Under the pieces are notes generated by a model. It saw only the letters and a program-made list of their open reading frames with translations, was not told the origin of the DNA and made no database searches. A stretch of 64,000 nucleotides of DNA, from assembly GCA_002708765.1 (NCBI GenBank), contig PAPD01000043.1, positions 1 to 64,000 of the forward strand, given 5' to 3'. Position numbers and translations under genes: made by a program. Positions 28,806-39,108 of this stretch are shown here, in pieces. The DNA is from Gammaproteobacteria bacterium. GTDB lineage: Bacteria > Pseudomonadota > Gammaproteobacteria > Pseudomonadales > Azotimanducaceae. How positions within the stretch are numbered: position 1 is the stretch's first letter; each line of letters opens with the position of its first letter.

Positions 28806-29474
28806 TTAAGGTGTGGTCCTTTCTTTCCAGAGATTGACTATCTGACAAAACAGTTCGGCTGTTTTGTTGCAATCATAAATTGCTGAATGAGCAGCATCGT
28901 TGTCGAATGCTATGCCCGCTACTTGGCAGGCCCTAGCTAAAACCGTCTGCCCATATGCTAGACCAGCAAGCGTCGCGGTATCGAAGGTTGAGAACGGGTG
29001 GAATGGGTTTCTTTTAATATTGCACCTTTCCACTGCTTTGTTTAAAAACCCATGATCAAAACTGGCGTTGTGAGCTACGACTATTGCGCGATGACAACCG
29101 GTTTTTTTGATCTCGATTCTTATTTTTTTGAACATCTCCTGCAAGGCTTGTTTTTCTTCAACCGCTAGCCGGAAAGGGTGATCGGGATCAATCCCTGTAA
29201 ATTGAAGAGCAGAGCTTTCGATGTTTGATCCATGAAATGGCTTTATGTTGAAAGATAATGTGTCGCCGGGTTCTAGGTAGCCAGCACTGTTCATTTCTAT
29301 GATAACCATAGAGCTTTCAAGCAGTGCATCGGTTTCCGAGTTGAACCCACCTGTCTCTAGGTCTAGTACAACTGGCAGATATCCCCGAAAGCGTTCGGCA
29401 ATGGCTGATTTTTCTCCTCTTGTTAGATTATTCAAGTTGATATTCTCTCGCAGTGGAATTCTCACCCGACTCAA
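28806..29474 (-). CDS. rnt: Ribonuclease T
   Basis: 222 residues, DEDD-family 3'-5' exoribonuclease that trims the 3' ends of tRNA and other stable RNAs. Seen: ExoI motif VVLDLETGGFNSETD (the D.E pair), ExoII VAHNASFDHGFL and ExoIII AHSAIYDCNKTAEL with the catalytic His and Asp. The start is uncertain: a TTG at 29474 gives overlap of 47 bases with pyrC, and a GTG at 29465 is also possible; neither has a clear Shine-Dalgarno sequence. The overlap makes translational coupling with pyrC likely. Confidence 0.95.
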   Translation of the reverse strand: MSRVRIPLRENINLNNLTRGEKSAIAERFRGYLPVVLDLETGGFNSETDALLESSMVIIEMNSAGYLEPGDTLSFNIKPFHGSNIESSALQFTGIDPDHPFRLAVEEKQALQEMFKKIRIEIKKTGCHRAIVVAHNASFDHGFLNKAVERCNIKRNPFHPFSTFDTATLAGLAYGQTVLARACQVAGIAFDNDAAHSAIYDCNKTAELFCQIVNLWKERTTP

Positions 29475-30498
29475 TTTTCCAGTTCAACGTTTCTCCTGCC
29501 TTAATAGGAGTTAACTCGTCTCCACCGAAATCAATTTTCTGATCAACAATCCAGTCACGTCTTTCCATAGTGATAGTATCCCTATTACGAGGAAATCGGT
29601 AGAAGTCTGCACCAAAGTGACTGGAAAAACCTTCAAGCCTGGACATTGCGTTTTGCGAATCAAATACCTCCGCATACAGCTCTATCCCCGCATGAGAGGT
29701 ATAACAGCCAGCAGCGCAACCACATATCTTCTCTTTTTCTTGCCTAGGGTGCGGTGCGGAATCAGTTCCTAGAAAAAAACTTTTGTTTCCTGATATTGCT
29801 GCTTCTATTAAGGCCTTTTGGTGGGTATTCCTTTTTAATATTGGCAAACAATAGTAGAGAGGATTTAATGTTCCGGCCAATAACTTATTGCGATCATATA
29901 ATAGGTGATGTGCGGTTATTGTAGCTGCGACCTTGTCGTTTGATTCTTTGATAAAATTAACAGCTTCCTCGGTTGTTATGTGTTCCAGAACAATTCTCAT
30001 GCTAGGAAATGTCTGGACAATTTTCTTGAGGTACTTATCGATAAAATAGGATTCTCGATCATAAACGTCAACTTCAGGGTTTGTTACCTCCCCGTGAATA
30101 CAGAGCACAAGGTCATTTTCCTGTATTGCGTCAAAAACCGGATACATGTTTTCAATAGATTTGATTCCAAACTCTGAATTTGTTGTGACTCCCGATGGAT
30201 AGAGTTTGTAAGCAGGCACAAAATCATAGTTTTCCTTTGTCTCATTTACTGAATGAGGTGTTGTTTCCTCGGTTAGATATAATGCGAATAATGGTTCAAA
30301 GCCTGTCCTTGAATAGGACAGTATTTTTTTTCGGTAGTTATCAGCTAAAGAACCACTGGTTATCGGTGGAAAAAGGTTAGGCATAGCTAAAACTCTTCCG
30401 AAATACCTGGAAGCATCTTCGACAGTTCGTTTTAAATAAGCCCCATCTCTAAGATGAATGTGCCAGTCATCAGGTCTTGTTAGAGTTATTTGTTCCAT
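29428..30498 (-). CDS. pyrC: Dihydroorotase
   Basis: 356 residues of the type II dihydroorotase, which closes N-carbamoyl aspartate to dihydroorotate in pyrimidine synthesis. Seen: RPDDWHIHLRDG with the two zinc His (residues ~13-15), LAMPNLFPPIT, KLYPSGVTTNS with the bridging Lys region, CIHGEVT, LEHITTEEAV, TAHHLLYDRN and GTDSAPHP. The length matches E. coli PyrC (348). It is followed by rnt in the same direction and divergent from argG. Confidence 0.97.
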   Translation of the reverse strand: MEQITLTRPDDWHIHLRDGAYLKRTVEDASRYFGRVLAMPNLFPPITSGSLADNYRKKILSYSRTGFEPLFALYLTEETTPHSVNETKENYDFVPAYKLYPSGVTTNSEFGIKSIENMYPVFDAIQENDLVLCIHGEVTNPEVDVYDRESYFIDKYLKKIVQTFPSMRIVLEHITTEEAVNFIKESNDKVAATITAHHLLYDRNKLLAGTLNPLYYCLPILKRNTHQKALIEAAISGNKSFFLGTDSAPHPRQEKEKICGCAAGCYTSHAGIELYAEVFDSQNAMSRLEGFSSHFGADFYRFPRNRDTITMERRDWIVDQKIDFGGDELTPIKAGETLNWKIESGENSTAREYQLE

Positions 30499-30523
30499 AA
30501 TATCCTTTAATTTTTATAACTAA

Positions 30524-30551
30524 TTGTACCACGTTGTAAAATATGTAATAT
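30524..30551 (+). promoter_or_regulatory. Candidate sigma-70 promoter for argG
   Basis: TTGTAC (30524-30529), a 16-base spacer and TAATAT (30546-30551). The ATG at 30550 lies inside the -10, so transcription would begin after it; this supports the internal ATG at 30577 as the start of argG. I did not see a clear ArgR operator. Confidence 0.5.
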
Positions 30552-30576
30552 GGATCGCTCTTTAGAGGGCTTAAGA

Positions 30577-31797
30577 ATGGCTAATCATACTAAGGTCGTG
30601 CTTGCATATTCCGGCGGTCTGGACACCTCTGTCATTCTGCGCTGGCTTCAGGAAAGCTACGGTTGCGAGATTGTTACCTATACTGCTGATCTGGGTCAGG
30701 GCGCAGAACTGGAGCGTGCCAGAGATAAAGCTGAAAAAATGGGCGTTCAGGAAATCTTTGTTGATGATATAAGGGAAGAGTTCGTTCGAGATTTTGTATT
30801 TCCGATGTTTAGGTGCAATACGGTCTATGAGGGTGAGTATCTTCTTGGCACCAGTATAGCGAGGCCGCTTATAGCGAAGCGTCTAGTAGAAGTAGCAAAA
30901 TTGACTTCTTCAGATGCTATTGCTCATGGAGCTACGGGAAAAGGCAATGACCAGGTTAGGTTCGAGTTAGGCATTAATGCATTGGGATCTGATATAGAGG
31001 TCATTGCTCCTTGGAGAGATTGGGACCTTAACTCTCGCGAGGCCCTTATAAAATTTTGCGAAAAGCATCAGATAGAAGTAGATATGAAATCTGGCGAGAA
31101 TCCCTCTCCATATTCAATGGATGCTAATATTTTGCACATTTCCTACGAAGGGGGTTTGTTAGAGGATCCTTCTTCAGAGCCTGATGAGTCAATGTGGCAG
31201 TGGACAACTGCACTTGAAAAAACTCCTGATGAGCCGACCTATATTGAAATCGGGTACAAAGAAGGCGACCCTATAATGCTCGATGGGCAAAAGATGCAGG
31301 CTTCCGAAATTTTGTCAAAATTGAATCTCATTGGAGGCGAGAACGGTATAGGGCGAATAGACATCGTTGAAAACCGATATGTAGGTATGAAGGCCAGAGG
31401 TTGCTATGAGACTCCTGGAGGGACTATTTTGCTTAAATCTCATAGAGCGATCGAGTCGCTAACCCTTGATCGAGAAGTGATGCACTTGAAGGATGAATTA
31501 ATGCCGAGGTATGCATCGTTGATTTATAACGGCTATTGGTGGTCGCCAGAGAGGTACGCGATACAAGCAATGGTTGATCAGACTCAAAAACCCGTTAATG
31601 GAGCAGTCAGATTGAAGTTATATAAAGGAAATGTGATAGTAGTTGGTCGGGAGTCTAAAACTGATAGTCTTTATGATGCTGATGTCGTGACCTTCGAGGA
31701 TGATGCAGGTGCATATGATCAGGCAGATGCTTCTGGTTTTATAAAATTAAACGCATTGAGATTAAAAATTGCCTCTGAGAAAGGTAGAAAGTTTTAA
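30577..31797 (+). CDS. argG: Argininosuccinate synthase
   Basis: 406 residues from ATG 30577, behind gaggg. Joins citrulline and aspartate with ATP in arginine synthesis. Seen: the PP-loop [19 protein letters not shown], the [15 protein letters not shown] segment, [13 protein letters not shown], and [15 protein letters not shown], all diagnostic. The 27-base extension to 30550 adds nothing conserved. Divergent from pyrC-rnt, 78 bases apart, as in Pseudomonas. Confidence 0.97.
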   Translation: MANHTKVVLAYSGGLDTSVILRWLQESYGCEIVTYTADLGQGAELERARDKAEKMGVQEIFVDDIREEFVRDFVFPMFRCNTVYEGEYLLGTSIARPLIAKRLVEVAKLTSSDAIAHGATGKGNDQVRFELGINALGSDIEVIAPWRDWDLNSREALIKFCEKHQIEVDMKSGENPSPYSMDANILHISYEGGLLEDPSSEPDESMWQWTTALEKTPDEPTYIEIGYKEGDPIMLDGQKMQASEILSKLNLIGGENGIGRIDIVENRYVGMKARGCYETPGGTILLKSHRAIESLTLDREVMHLKDELMPRYASLIYNGYWWSPERYAIQAMVDQTQKPVNGAVRLKLYKGNVIVVGRESKTDSLYDADVVTFEDDAGAYDQADASGFIKLNALRLKIASEKGRKF

Positions 31798-31852
31798 AAA
31801 ACATGATCCATGATTATTCTATAAATGCCTACCTTTTTTGAATGCTATGTTT

Positions 31853-33844
31853 CTAGGAGATTTTCATCCCAGGAAATGAGTTCGGAGGAGGTTCGATAAG
31901 ATAGACATTGCCTTGTTCGTCGCTGGCAGCTAGCACCATTCCTTCGGATACCCCAAATTTCATTTGACGAGGAGCGAGATTGGCAACGAGAACCACAAGC
32001 CTGTCCTTTAATTCCTTTGGTCGATATGCTGATTTGATACCAGAAAAAACTGATCTAGTTTCGTTCCCAGCATCTAGGTCTAGCTTTAGCAGTTTGTCTG
32101 CTCCTTCGACTTCTGTCGCACCGATTACTCTAGCAACTCTTAAATCGATTTTTGTAAAATCGTCTATAGAGATTGATTTTTTTGTCCTCGGTTCTTTGGT
32201 TTCTATTTTATCTTCCGATTCTCTTACTATTTTATTTGCTGTTTTCGAATCTATTCGTTTAAGCAATGGATGGAACTGATTGATTGTTTTATCATGAATC
32301 GGTTCCCCAATATCGGACCAAGTTTGAGAATCTGTTCCTAAGAAGGCTTCCGCGGATTCGGCCAGGTTGGGAAGTATTGGTTTGAGAAAAATAGTCAGAA
32401 TCCTGAAAATATCCAGACCTATGGAACAAATTTGCTGGACTTCAGCTCTGTTCGTTTCTTCTTTTATTAAAACCCAAGGTTTTTTCTTATCAATAAATTG
32501 GTTAGCTTTACTGGCAAGCGACATAATCTCTCTTATTGCTCCAGCATAATCTGCTTTTTCAAAGAATTGTCGAATTTCCCCCTCTTTTGCTATTGTTTCG
32601 TCGTGCAATCTGTTTGAAGGGATTTCGCTAAGACGATAATTGAACTCTTTCTCTATAAATTTGGAGCATCGGGAAGCGATGTTTACGAATTTTCCCACCA
32701 AATCAGAGTTGACCTTTTGAACGAAATCATCAAGGTTAAAATCTATGTCTTCCGCGCTCGCGTTTAACTTGGAAGCGCAATAATACCGCAAAAATTCAGG
32801 ATCAAGATGATCAAGGTATTCCTGAGCTGTGATGAAAGTGCCTCGGCTTTTTGACATCTTTGTACCGTTAACTGTAAGAAATCCATGCACATGAATCTTT
32901 GTAGGGGTTCTATATCCAGCGCAATTCAATATTGCAGGCCAAAAAAGCGCATGGAAATTTATAATATCTTTCCCAATAAAATGATGTACTTCACACTCAG
33001 ACTCTTCCCTCCAGTATTCCTGGTAATCTAGGTCATTTTTCTCACAAAAATTTTGAAAGGCGGCTATATAACCTATAGGCGCATCTAACCACACGTAAAA
33101 ATATTTACTTGGGTATCCAGGTATTTCAAATCCAAAATAAGGACCGTCTCGACTTATATCCCAGTCTTTCAGTCCTTCTTTTAGCCATTCATTTAACTTG
33201 TTGGCTATTGGTTCCGAGAGGACGCCGCTTCTGGTCCAGATTTTTAGAAATTCTGTAAAATTTGAGAGCTTAAAGAAAAGATGTTCAGATTCTTTTAGTG
33301 TGGGTTTTTCCCCGCTAATTTTTGATATGGGATCAATTAAATCTGTAGCCTCATAGGTGGCTCCACAAGATTCGCAATTATCGCCGTATTGATTTTTTTC
33401 CTTGCATCTTGGACATGACCCAATAATATATCGGTCTGCAAGAAACATCTTTTCCTTTGGATCAAAAAATTGCCGAACAGCTTCTGTTCTTATTTGGTCT
33501 GCATCGGAAAGCCTTCGAAAAAAAAAGGAAGCTAGGCTCTCGTTTTCGATAGAGTGAGTGGAATAGTAATTGTCATGCTCTATATGAAAAGCACGAAAAT
33601 CTTTGGAATGCTCGTCTCTTACCTTTTCGATTAATTTCTCTGGAACAGTTCCTAGCTCTTCTGCTCTAAGCATTGTAGCTGTTCCATGTGCATCGTCAGC
33701 ACACACATATACGCAATGATTCCCTAGGATTTTCTGAAACCTGACCCATATGTCTGTTTGAATATGCTCTACCAAGTGGCCTAAGTGTATTGGACCGTTT
33801 GCGTTTGGCAAGGCACTAGTCACCAAGATTCTACGGTTTTTCAT
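31853..33844 (-). CDS. metG: Methionyl-tRNA synthetase
   Basis: 663 residues from ATG 33844, giving [17 protein letters not shown]; the in-frame start at 33859 adds five residues. Charges tRNA-Met. Seen: HIGH-type motif HLGH, a double zinc-ribbon [18 protein letters not shown] (residues ~145-162), KMSKS (GTKMSKSRG) and an anticodon-binding helical domain. The C-terminal ~100 residues ([38 protein letters not shown]) are the tRNA-binding OB domain used for dimerisation. The dcd-mrp-metG neighbourhood is the Pseudomonas order. Confidence 0.97.
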   Translation of the reverse strand: MKNRRILVTSALPNANGPIHLGHLVEHIQTDIWVRFQKILGNHCVYVCADDAHGTATMLRAEELGTVPEKLIEKVRDEHSKDFRAFHIEHDNYYSTHSIENESLASFFFRRLSDADQIRTEAVRQFFDPKEKMFLADRYIIGSCPRCKEKNQYGDNCESCGATYEATDLIDPISKISGEKPTLKESEHLFFKLSNFTEFLKIWTRSGVLSEPIANKLNEWLKEGLKDWDISRDGPYFGFEIPGYPSKYFYVWLDAPIGYIAAFQNFCEKNDLDYQEYWREESECEVHHFIGKDIINFHALFWPAILNCAGYRTPTKIHVHGFLTVNGTKMSKSRGTFITAQEYLDHLDPEFLRYYCASKLNASAEDIDFNLDDFVQKVNSDLVGKFVNIASRCSKFIEKEFNYRLSEIPSNRLHDETIAKEGEIRQFFEKADYAGAIREIMSLASKANQFIDKKKPWVLIKEETNRAEVQQICSIGLDIFRILTIFLKPILPNLAESAEAFLGTDSQTWSDIGEPIHDKTINQFHPLLKRIDSKTANKIVRESEDKIETKEPRTKKSISIDDFTKIDLRVARVIGATEVEGADKLLKLDLDAGNETRSVFSGIKSAYRPKELKDRLVVLVANLAPRQMKFGVSEGMVLAASDEQGNVYLIEPPPNSFPGMKIS

Positions 33845-34017
33845 CGACACTACTTCCACCCATTTTCGAGAGTCAAATATATAACCCTAGTCTAACATTT
33901 GCACGAAAAGATTTTTTTTGATGTTAGAATATTTCTAAATTAATTGCGTTAACTGAATTTGCCAAGACCATTTTTAGGAGCCATGAAATCAAGGAAGCAT
34001 CTGATACAAATCGCGTA

Positions 34018-34818
34018 TTGCCTAGCGTAAAGCATATTATTGCAATATCTTCTGGCAAGGGAGGGGTCGGGAAATCTACGATATCTGTGAACCTTGCTCT
34101 TGCTCTGTCAAGTCTTGGCATGAAGGTAGGTTTACTTGATGCTGATATATATGGACCGAGTCAGGCTCTATTGTTGGGGACTAAACCTGAGAACGGGTTG
34201 GAGGTTGTTGATGAACTGCTTCAGCCAGTTCTAGCCCACGGTTTAGCATGTATGTCTATAAGTTTCATAAAATCGGATAGAACCCCTGCTATATGGAGAG
34301 GACCGATGGCTAGTGGAGCCATCCAGCAATTGTTGCTTCAAACTAATTGGGGCGATCTCGATGTTTTAGTTGTCGATTTGCCTCCGGGTACTGGTGATAT
34401 CCAATTAACTCTTTCACAAAAAGTAAGATTATCAGGAGCCATTGTAGTTACAACGCCCCAGGAAATTGCGCTTTTGGATGCGCGTAAAGGTATTGAGATG
34501 TTTCGAAGGGTATCTATACCGTTAATAGGAGTCATTGAAAACATGAGTCACTATATCTGTTCCGGTTGTGGTCATAAAGACAACGTCTATGGAATGGGAG
34601 GTGGTCAGGCGATTTCAGAGGAATATGAAATCCCCCTTCTCGGGGAATTGCCACTTATGACCGAAATCAGAGAATTTTCTGACAAGGGCGAGCCAATAGT
34701 TTCCCGTGATTCCGGATCGCCGGCCAGCCAGATTTTTTTTGATATAGCGGGCGCAACCGAAAAATTTCTTATGGATAGTAAAATATCTGTCCCAGAAATA
34801 AAGGTTATAGATGATTAG
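34018..34818 (+). CDS. mrp: Mrp/ApbC-type iron-sulfur cluster carrier ATPase, without the N-terminal DUF59 domain
   Basis: 266 residues from TTG 34018. Seen: deviant Walker A SSGKGGVGKST, LLDADIYGPSQ, WRGPMASGAI, DLPPGTGDIQLTLSQ, and the CxxC pair CSGCGH that bridges a cluster between subunits. Mrp proteins carry and hand over Fe-S clusters. E. coli ApbC is ~369 residues; this one lacks the ~90-residue DUF59 region. The frame is open upstream to a stop at 33925 but has no ATG or GTG, so the true start may be an unusual codon between 33943 and 34018. The ATG at 33983 is out of frame and stops at 34030. Confidence 0.92.
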   Translation: MPSVKHIIAISSGKGGVGKSTISVNLALALSSLGMKVGLLDADIYGPSQALLLGTKPENGLEVVDELLQPVLAHGLACMSISFIKSDRTPAIWRGPMASGAIQQLLLQTNWGDLDVLVVDLPPGTGDIQLTLSQKVRLSGAIVVTTPQEIALLDARKGIEMFRRVSIPLIGVIENMSHYICSGCGHKDNVYGMGGGQAISEEYEIPLLGELPLMTEIREFSDKGEPIVSRDSGSPASQIFFDIAGATEKFLMDSKISVPEIKVIDD

Positions 34819-34865
34819 ACGGGTTATCCTCGGAGGTCTTTTTTAACTAAAACAAAAAAATTATG

Positions 34866-35435
34866 TTATGTCTTGGGTAATGTAACTCCAGTTTGTCCTT
34901 GGTATTTTCCGCTTCGGTCGGCATATGAAGTTTTGCAAACTTCATCAGACTCAAAAAAAAGTACCTGAGCAACTCCCTCATTAGCATAAATCTTGGCAGG
35001 CAGGTTAGTGGTGTTGGAAAATTCTAAAGTCACATGCCCTTCCCATTCAGGCTCTAGGGGAGTTACATTTACTATGATTCCGCAGCGGGCGTATGTTGAT
35101 TTCCCTAAGCATATCGTTAGGACATTTCGGGGAATCCGAAAATATTCGATAGTTCTTGCTAGGGCAAAAGAGTTAGGAGGTATAATGCAAACTTCACCGA
35201 TTACATCTACAAAACTGTTTTCGTCAAAATTTTTTGGGTCTACAGTAGCAGAGTGAATATTAGTAAATACTTTGAACTCTTCGGAACATCTAACATCATA
35301 GCCGTAAGAAGAAGTACCGTATGAAATCAACTTTTCGCCGTTGTTCTGATTGCGTATTTGGTCCGATTCAAATGGTTCTATCATTTTTTGAGACGCAGCC
35401 ATTCTTCGTATCCAGTTGTCTGATTTAATGCTCAT
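34866..35435 (-). CDS. dcd: dCTP deaminase
   Basis: 189 residues, normal for the family. Deaminates dCTP to dUTP for thymidylate synthesis. Seen: [68 protein letters not shown] (conserved Glu), the segment EGVAQVLFF and [13 protein letters not shown] at the end. It ends near mrp convergently; metG/mrp/dcd is a conserved neighbourhood. Confidence 0.97.
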   Translation of the reverse strand: MSIKSDNWIRRMAASQKMIEPFESDQIRNQNNGEKLISYGTSSYGYDVRCSEEFKVFTNIHSATVDPKNFDENSFVDVIGEVCIIPPNSFALARTIEYFRIPRNVLTICLGKSTYARCGIIVNVTPLEPEWEGHVTLEFSNTTNLPAKIYANEGVAQVLFFESDEVCKTSYADRSGKYQGQTGVTLPKT

Positions 35436-35450
35436 TTAAAATCCCATAAA

Positions 35451-36203
35451 TTAGTTTGTAATTGTCCATCCAGTCGTTTTTTCATCTTTTATCCAGTTAT
35501 TTTCCTTGATATCTAGTTGCCAGCTTCGAACCCCATCATTTTGTAACATTCGGACCAAATTGTAGTTGTACTCGTTTGCCAGCCAGATAATAGTAGTTCG
35601 GTTTTTATTATCGCTTTGCTTTTCAAGCCTTTCCGTCGTCAAGCTCCCTAATGTTGTGCTTATCGTTTCCTTGCCAATATATCGGAATTTGTATTCTTTT
35701 ATATTTTTTTTGTCGACTACTTGGTACATAAATTCCATGCCAATTCCCAGATTTTTTTGTTTTAGCAGATCTAGTTGCAGCTGATATTGCATAGATAATT
35801 TATCCAGGGTGTTAACTTTTAAAACTGATTTTTGGCTACCTTGTTTCAGAATTGAATTTTTCCAGTCAAAAATTATGTTCTCCGTCTGTTTTTTACCCAT
35901 AATTTTTTTTACCAGTAGATATTCTATGGATCGAATTTTTTCATCAGTTATAATGAAACTTGATTTTTCTTCGATCTTTATTAAGGCTGAAGATGCCTTG
36001 AATGTTGCTAAATAATTGCCTTCAGGTGTTCTGACTATTTTTCTTAGGACATTAACTCCCAGAGGAAATTGAGAGAGCTTTAACCGGTATAGAGCGCCGT
36101 GCTCCGTAATTTCTGGCTCGAGGTCGCTGCTAAGAGTTTTAGGTGGCCCTAGGGAAATAATTACCGAAATACAGCCACTTATTAAGATTTTGCCGAGTTT
36201 CAC
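35451..36203 (-). CDS. DUF3108 domain periplasmic protein
   Basis: 250 residues. The N-terminus (MKLGKILISGCISVIISLGPP) looks like a secretion signal. The body resembles the DUF3108 family, beta-rich proteins of unknown function found beside DUF2066 and purine or hda genes in gammaproteobacteria: YRLKLSQFPLGVNVLRKIV, a FIITDEKIRSIEYLLVK segment and TISTTLGSLTTERLE. It is divergent from the DUF2066 gene with only 26 bases between, so their promoters overlap, and it is 15 bases before dcd in the same direction. Confidence 0.8.
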   Translation of the reverse strand: MKLGKILISGCISVIISLGPPKTLSSDLEPEITEHGALYRLKLSQFPLGVNVLRKIVRTPEGNYLATFKASSALIKIEEKSSFIITDEKIRSIEYLLVKKIMGKKQTENIIFDWKNSILKQGSQKSVLKVNTLDKLSMQYQLQLDLLKQKNLGIGMEFMYQVVDKKNIKEYKFRYIGKETISTTLGSLTTERLEKQSDNKNRTTIIWLANEYNYNLVRMLQNDGVRSWQLDIKENNWIKDEKTTGWTITN

Positions 36204-36229
36204 GTCTCAAAAAAAGGTAGAATAGACTT

Positions 36230-37312
36230 ATGCAAAATTTTACGGAAAAGTTTGAGAAGATTCATATTATTTTCTCTATTTTATTGCTCTTTTTTTCGAC
36301 CAATCTCTTAGCAAAACCCTTCCAGGATTTATATGTGGCTGAGGTATTGGTTCCTGATGAAAGTCAGCAAGAATTAGATTCAGGTGCGAAGGCCGGTTTG
36401 TTGCAAGTGTTGGTTAGGGTCTCTGGTTCAAGAAATGTGCAGGACAGTCCGGTTGTAGTCGAAGCCCTTCGTAAGCCTCAATCGTTTTATTATCAATATA
36501 GTTATGAAGTCACTTCGAGAGTAATTTTTTTTAAGGGAGATCCCCGTCAGGCGCTGAAGCTGCGAGTGTATTTTGAACCCAGTGTTATAGCCGGATTGCT
36601 AAGAAGAGCTGACTTTCCAGTGTGGGGAAGCAATCGACCAGAGGTTATGGTGTGGTTAGCTTACATTGAAAATCGACAAAGGAAGATTTTGGGTGAGGGG
36701 AATGCATCTCAAATCATGGTGCTTCTAAGGGAGCGGGCGTTTGAACGAGGCATATCACTGTTGTTTCCGATTCTTGATTTAACTGATACCTCGAAAATTA
36801 GTTCCCCTGAAGTTTGGGGAGGATTTCTTGATAGAATCGAGTTAGCTTCGGCTCGGTACGCTCCTGAAACAATCTTGACGGGTCGGATAAATAGTGATCC
36901 AGCTGGAGGGTGGTTTGGGCGCTGGTTTCAAAACGCGTTGGGTACCTGGCAATCAAATGAGAGCCGATCTAGTCGCAGAGAAGATCTTTTAAGAGAGATG
37001 ATTGATCAATTAGCTGATCGCCTTGCTTCGAAATATGCTATCGATTCTTCAACCGAACGCTTAATTGTGACTATAGAAAATCTTGAAGGTGTTAAGAGTT
37101 ATGCGTTTGTTTCGGATTATCTGAATCAATTGTCTCCTGTCGTTAATAGTACCGCGGTTTATATAGATGAAAATATTGTTCATTTTGATCTGAAAATCGA
37201 AGGGCAGGTTCGTCAGTTAGTAGAGGCCGTGAAGCTAGATGGAAGACTTTTATATGTCCGAGAAGCTGAAAATCAAGGTCGGCCCGAATTGGTTTATCGG
37301 ATTATACAATAG
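36230..37312 (+). CDS. DUF2066 domain protein
   Basis: 360 residues. A hydrophobic stretch (residues ~14-27, IFSILLLFFSTNLL) is a likely signal peptide ending LLAKP. DUF2066 landmarks: YVAEVLVPDESQQELDSGAKAGLLQVLVRVSG near the start and SPVVVEALRKPQSFYYQYSYE. Function is unknown; the gene is regularly found in front of perM and hda in gammaproteobacteria, exactly as here. Transcription with perM-hda is likely since the next gene starts 55 bases on. Confidence 0.85.
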   Translation: MQNFTEKFEKIHIIFSILLLFFSTNLLAKPFQDLYVAEVLVPDESQQELDSGAKAGLLQVLVRVSGSRNVQDSPVVVEALRKPQSFYYQYSYEVTSRVIFFKGDPRQALKLRVYFEPSVIAGLLRRADFPVWGSNRPEVMVWLAYIENRQRKILGEGNASQIMVLLRERAFERGISLLFPILDLTDTSKISSPEVWGGFLDRIELASARYAPETILTGRINSDPAGGWFGRWFQNALGTWQSNESRSSRREDLLREMIDQLADRLASKYAIDSSTERLIVTIENLEGVKSYAFVSDYLNQLSPVVNSTAVYIDENIVHFDLKIEGQVRQLVEAVKLDGRLLYVREAENQGRPELVYRIIQ

Positions 37313-37367
37313 ATGAAACGGGTTTATGAATTGAAGCCGGCGGTGATAGGGTGATTGGAGGAGAGTG

Positions 37368-38440
37368 ATGAATTTGTTTCCGGTTAACATTGTTTTTGTT
37401 TTGTTTTTTCTATTAGTCATATCTCTAGTTTTTTTCTTGGAAGCGATAATGGCGCCATTTGTTGCTGGGTTTATTCTAGGATATCTCGGTGATCCGCTTG
37501 TAGACAGAATGGAAAAATTAGGGTTGCCGAGGACTTTCGGAGTATTAGTCGTGTTCCTGTTTTTTGGTGCTGTGGTTGGAATAGCGATTTTCATTTTGTT
37601 GCCGTTAGTCTTATCGGAAATGGGCGAGTTGATTGGAGCGTTACCCCAAGTTTTTGCTTGGTTTCAAAAAACTCTTGGGCCTCTTTTTATATCTAATTTC
37701 GGATTAGACCCTTTCCACATTGAACCGGAACAAATAGGCAATAAGGTGCTCGAAAATTGGGTAGAAGCTGGCGGAGTTATGGGAACAATTATGTCGCGCA
37801 TTACATATTCAGCGTTTGCTTTTTTAGCGCTACGGGAAGCTTCTTTCTTTCTCTGGTAGTAGCGTTTTATTTTATGAGAGACTGTGATTCAATTTTCGAT
37901 CAGCTGTATAAATTAATCCCTAGACGTTATGAATTGACCGCGCTTAAGCTTGGAACGGAGTGTGACGAAATCCTGGGTGCTTTTTTACGTGGTCAATTAT
38001 GGGTAATGTTTATCGTGGGGTGCATTTATTCTTTCGGACTTTACATGTTAGGAATTGACCAAGCAATTCTGATTGGGATGGTTTCTGGAGTGGCTTCAAT
38101 AATTCCGTATTTGGGGTTTGTCCTCGGTTTCGTGGGAGCTGCCATTGCTGCTCTCATTCAGTTTAACGAACTTTATTACATTGTTTATATTGCAGTTATC
38201 TTTTTAATCGCTCAGGGCGTTGAGTCTATGATACTCACGCCATGGTTGGTAGGGGACAAGATAGGGTTGCACCCTCTTGCGGTCATTTTTTCGCTGATGC
38301 TTGGAGGTTTCTTGTTTGGTTTGGTTGGTGTGCTGTTAGCTCTTCCTTTTGCCGCTGTAGCTATGGTGATAATTCGCCACTTCCATCTGATCTATGTCGA
38401 TAGCGAGATTTATCTTCAGCGGGAGGGTGCCGAAGATTGA
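37368..38440 (+). pseudogene. perM: AI-2E/PerM family membrane transporter, interrupted by a frameshift
   Basis: The N-terminal part (37368-37859, ggagg upstream of ATG 37368) has membrane spans and EAIMAPFVAGFILGYLGDPL. The C-terminal part, in another frame to 38440, has SLVVAFYFMRD, ALKLGTECDEILGAFLRGQL, GVASIIPYLGFVLG and the AI-2E family tail. Together they give the normal ~357 residues and eight spans. The join is the T6 run at 37820-37825; with one more T the frame reads AFFSATGSFFLSLVV without a break. Either the gene is broken or the base count is wrong. Position between DUF2066 and hda is the usual one for PerM. Confidence 0.85.
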
Positions 38441-39108
38441 ATCGGGAACAAGGTTATCAACTTCCTCTATTTCTGGATTTTAACGCTCCTTTTACTCTTG
38501 AAGGTTTTTTAGGGAAGAAAGTGGATCACATTTTATCCATGACCGGCATAATATTGGTTTGCGGAATAAAGGCGAGTGGAAAGACACATCTTGTTGAGAG
38601 TCTTTCGAAGGAAGCGAAAAGGAGAGGATTAAAGTCTCATTGTATAGCAGCTGATATAACTTGTGATCTTAATTCGCTTTATTCCATTGATGAATATGAC
38701 CTAGTTTGTGTTGATGACCTGCACAAGGTTTGTGGAATAAGGGAATGGGAAATAGCCCTTTTTCATTTGGCAAACTTTATGACTGATACCCAGCGAAAAT
38801 TGATTTTAAGTTCAGAGAAATCGCCAGAAAATCTTTCTTTCGAACTAAAAGATTTGTACTCCAGAATAGTTTCGGCTAACAGAATTTATCTTGGTCCATT
38901 CGATGATGCTACACGTCTTGATATCATGATAAAAATGGCAGAGCGAAAAGGTTTTGAAATATCTGAGGAAGCAGCAAAATTTATCATTTCGCGTTGCAGA
39001 AGAGATATGGAAGAAATTGCTCGCTTAGTAAATGAGATAGAGGTAGAGACGATGAGACTTCACAGCAAGGTTACCATACCTTTTTTGAAAAAAGTGTTGA
39101 AGGTCTGA
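38437..39108 (+). CDS. hda: DnaA regulatory inactivator Hda
   Basis: 223 residues starting at TTG 38437 that overlaps the perM stop (TTGA), with gggagg upstream. Hda is a DnaA-like AAA+ ATPase that with the sliding clamp makes DnaA hydrolyse ATP after initiation. Seen: QLPLFLDFNAPFTLEGF (the QL-P-L-F clamp-binding start, after 4-5 residues), Walker A-like CGIKASGKTHLVE, YDLVCVDDLHKV (Walker B) and the DnaA-like domain with SRIVSANRIYLGPFDD. The order DUF2066-perM-hda is the standard one. Confidence 0.95.
   Translation: MNREQGYQLPLFLDFNAPFTLEGFLGKKVDHILSMTGIILVCGIKASGKTHLVESLSKEAKRRGLKSHCIAADITCDLNSLYSIDEYDLVCVDDLHKVCGIREWEIALFHLANFMTDTQRKLILSSEKSPENLSFELKDLYSRIVSANRIYLGPFDDATRLDIMIKMAERKGFEISEEAAKFIISRCRRDMEEIARLVNEIEVETMRLHSKVTIPFLKKVLKV

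Noticed and set aside
33983-34030. ATG start for mrp
   Set aside because: It is in another frame and stops after 15 codons.
34819-34865. Intrinsic terminator between mrp and dcd
   Set aside because: There is a T-run but the flanking stem (AGAC/GTCT) is only four base pairs with a long unpaired centre.
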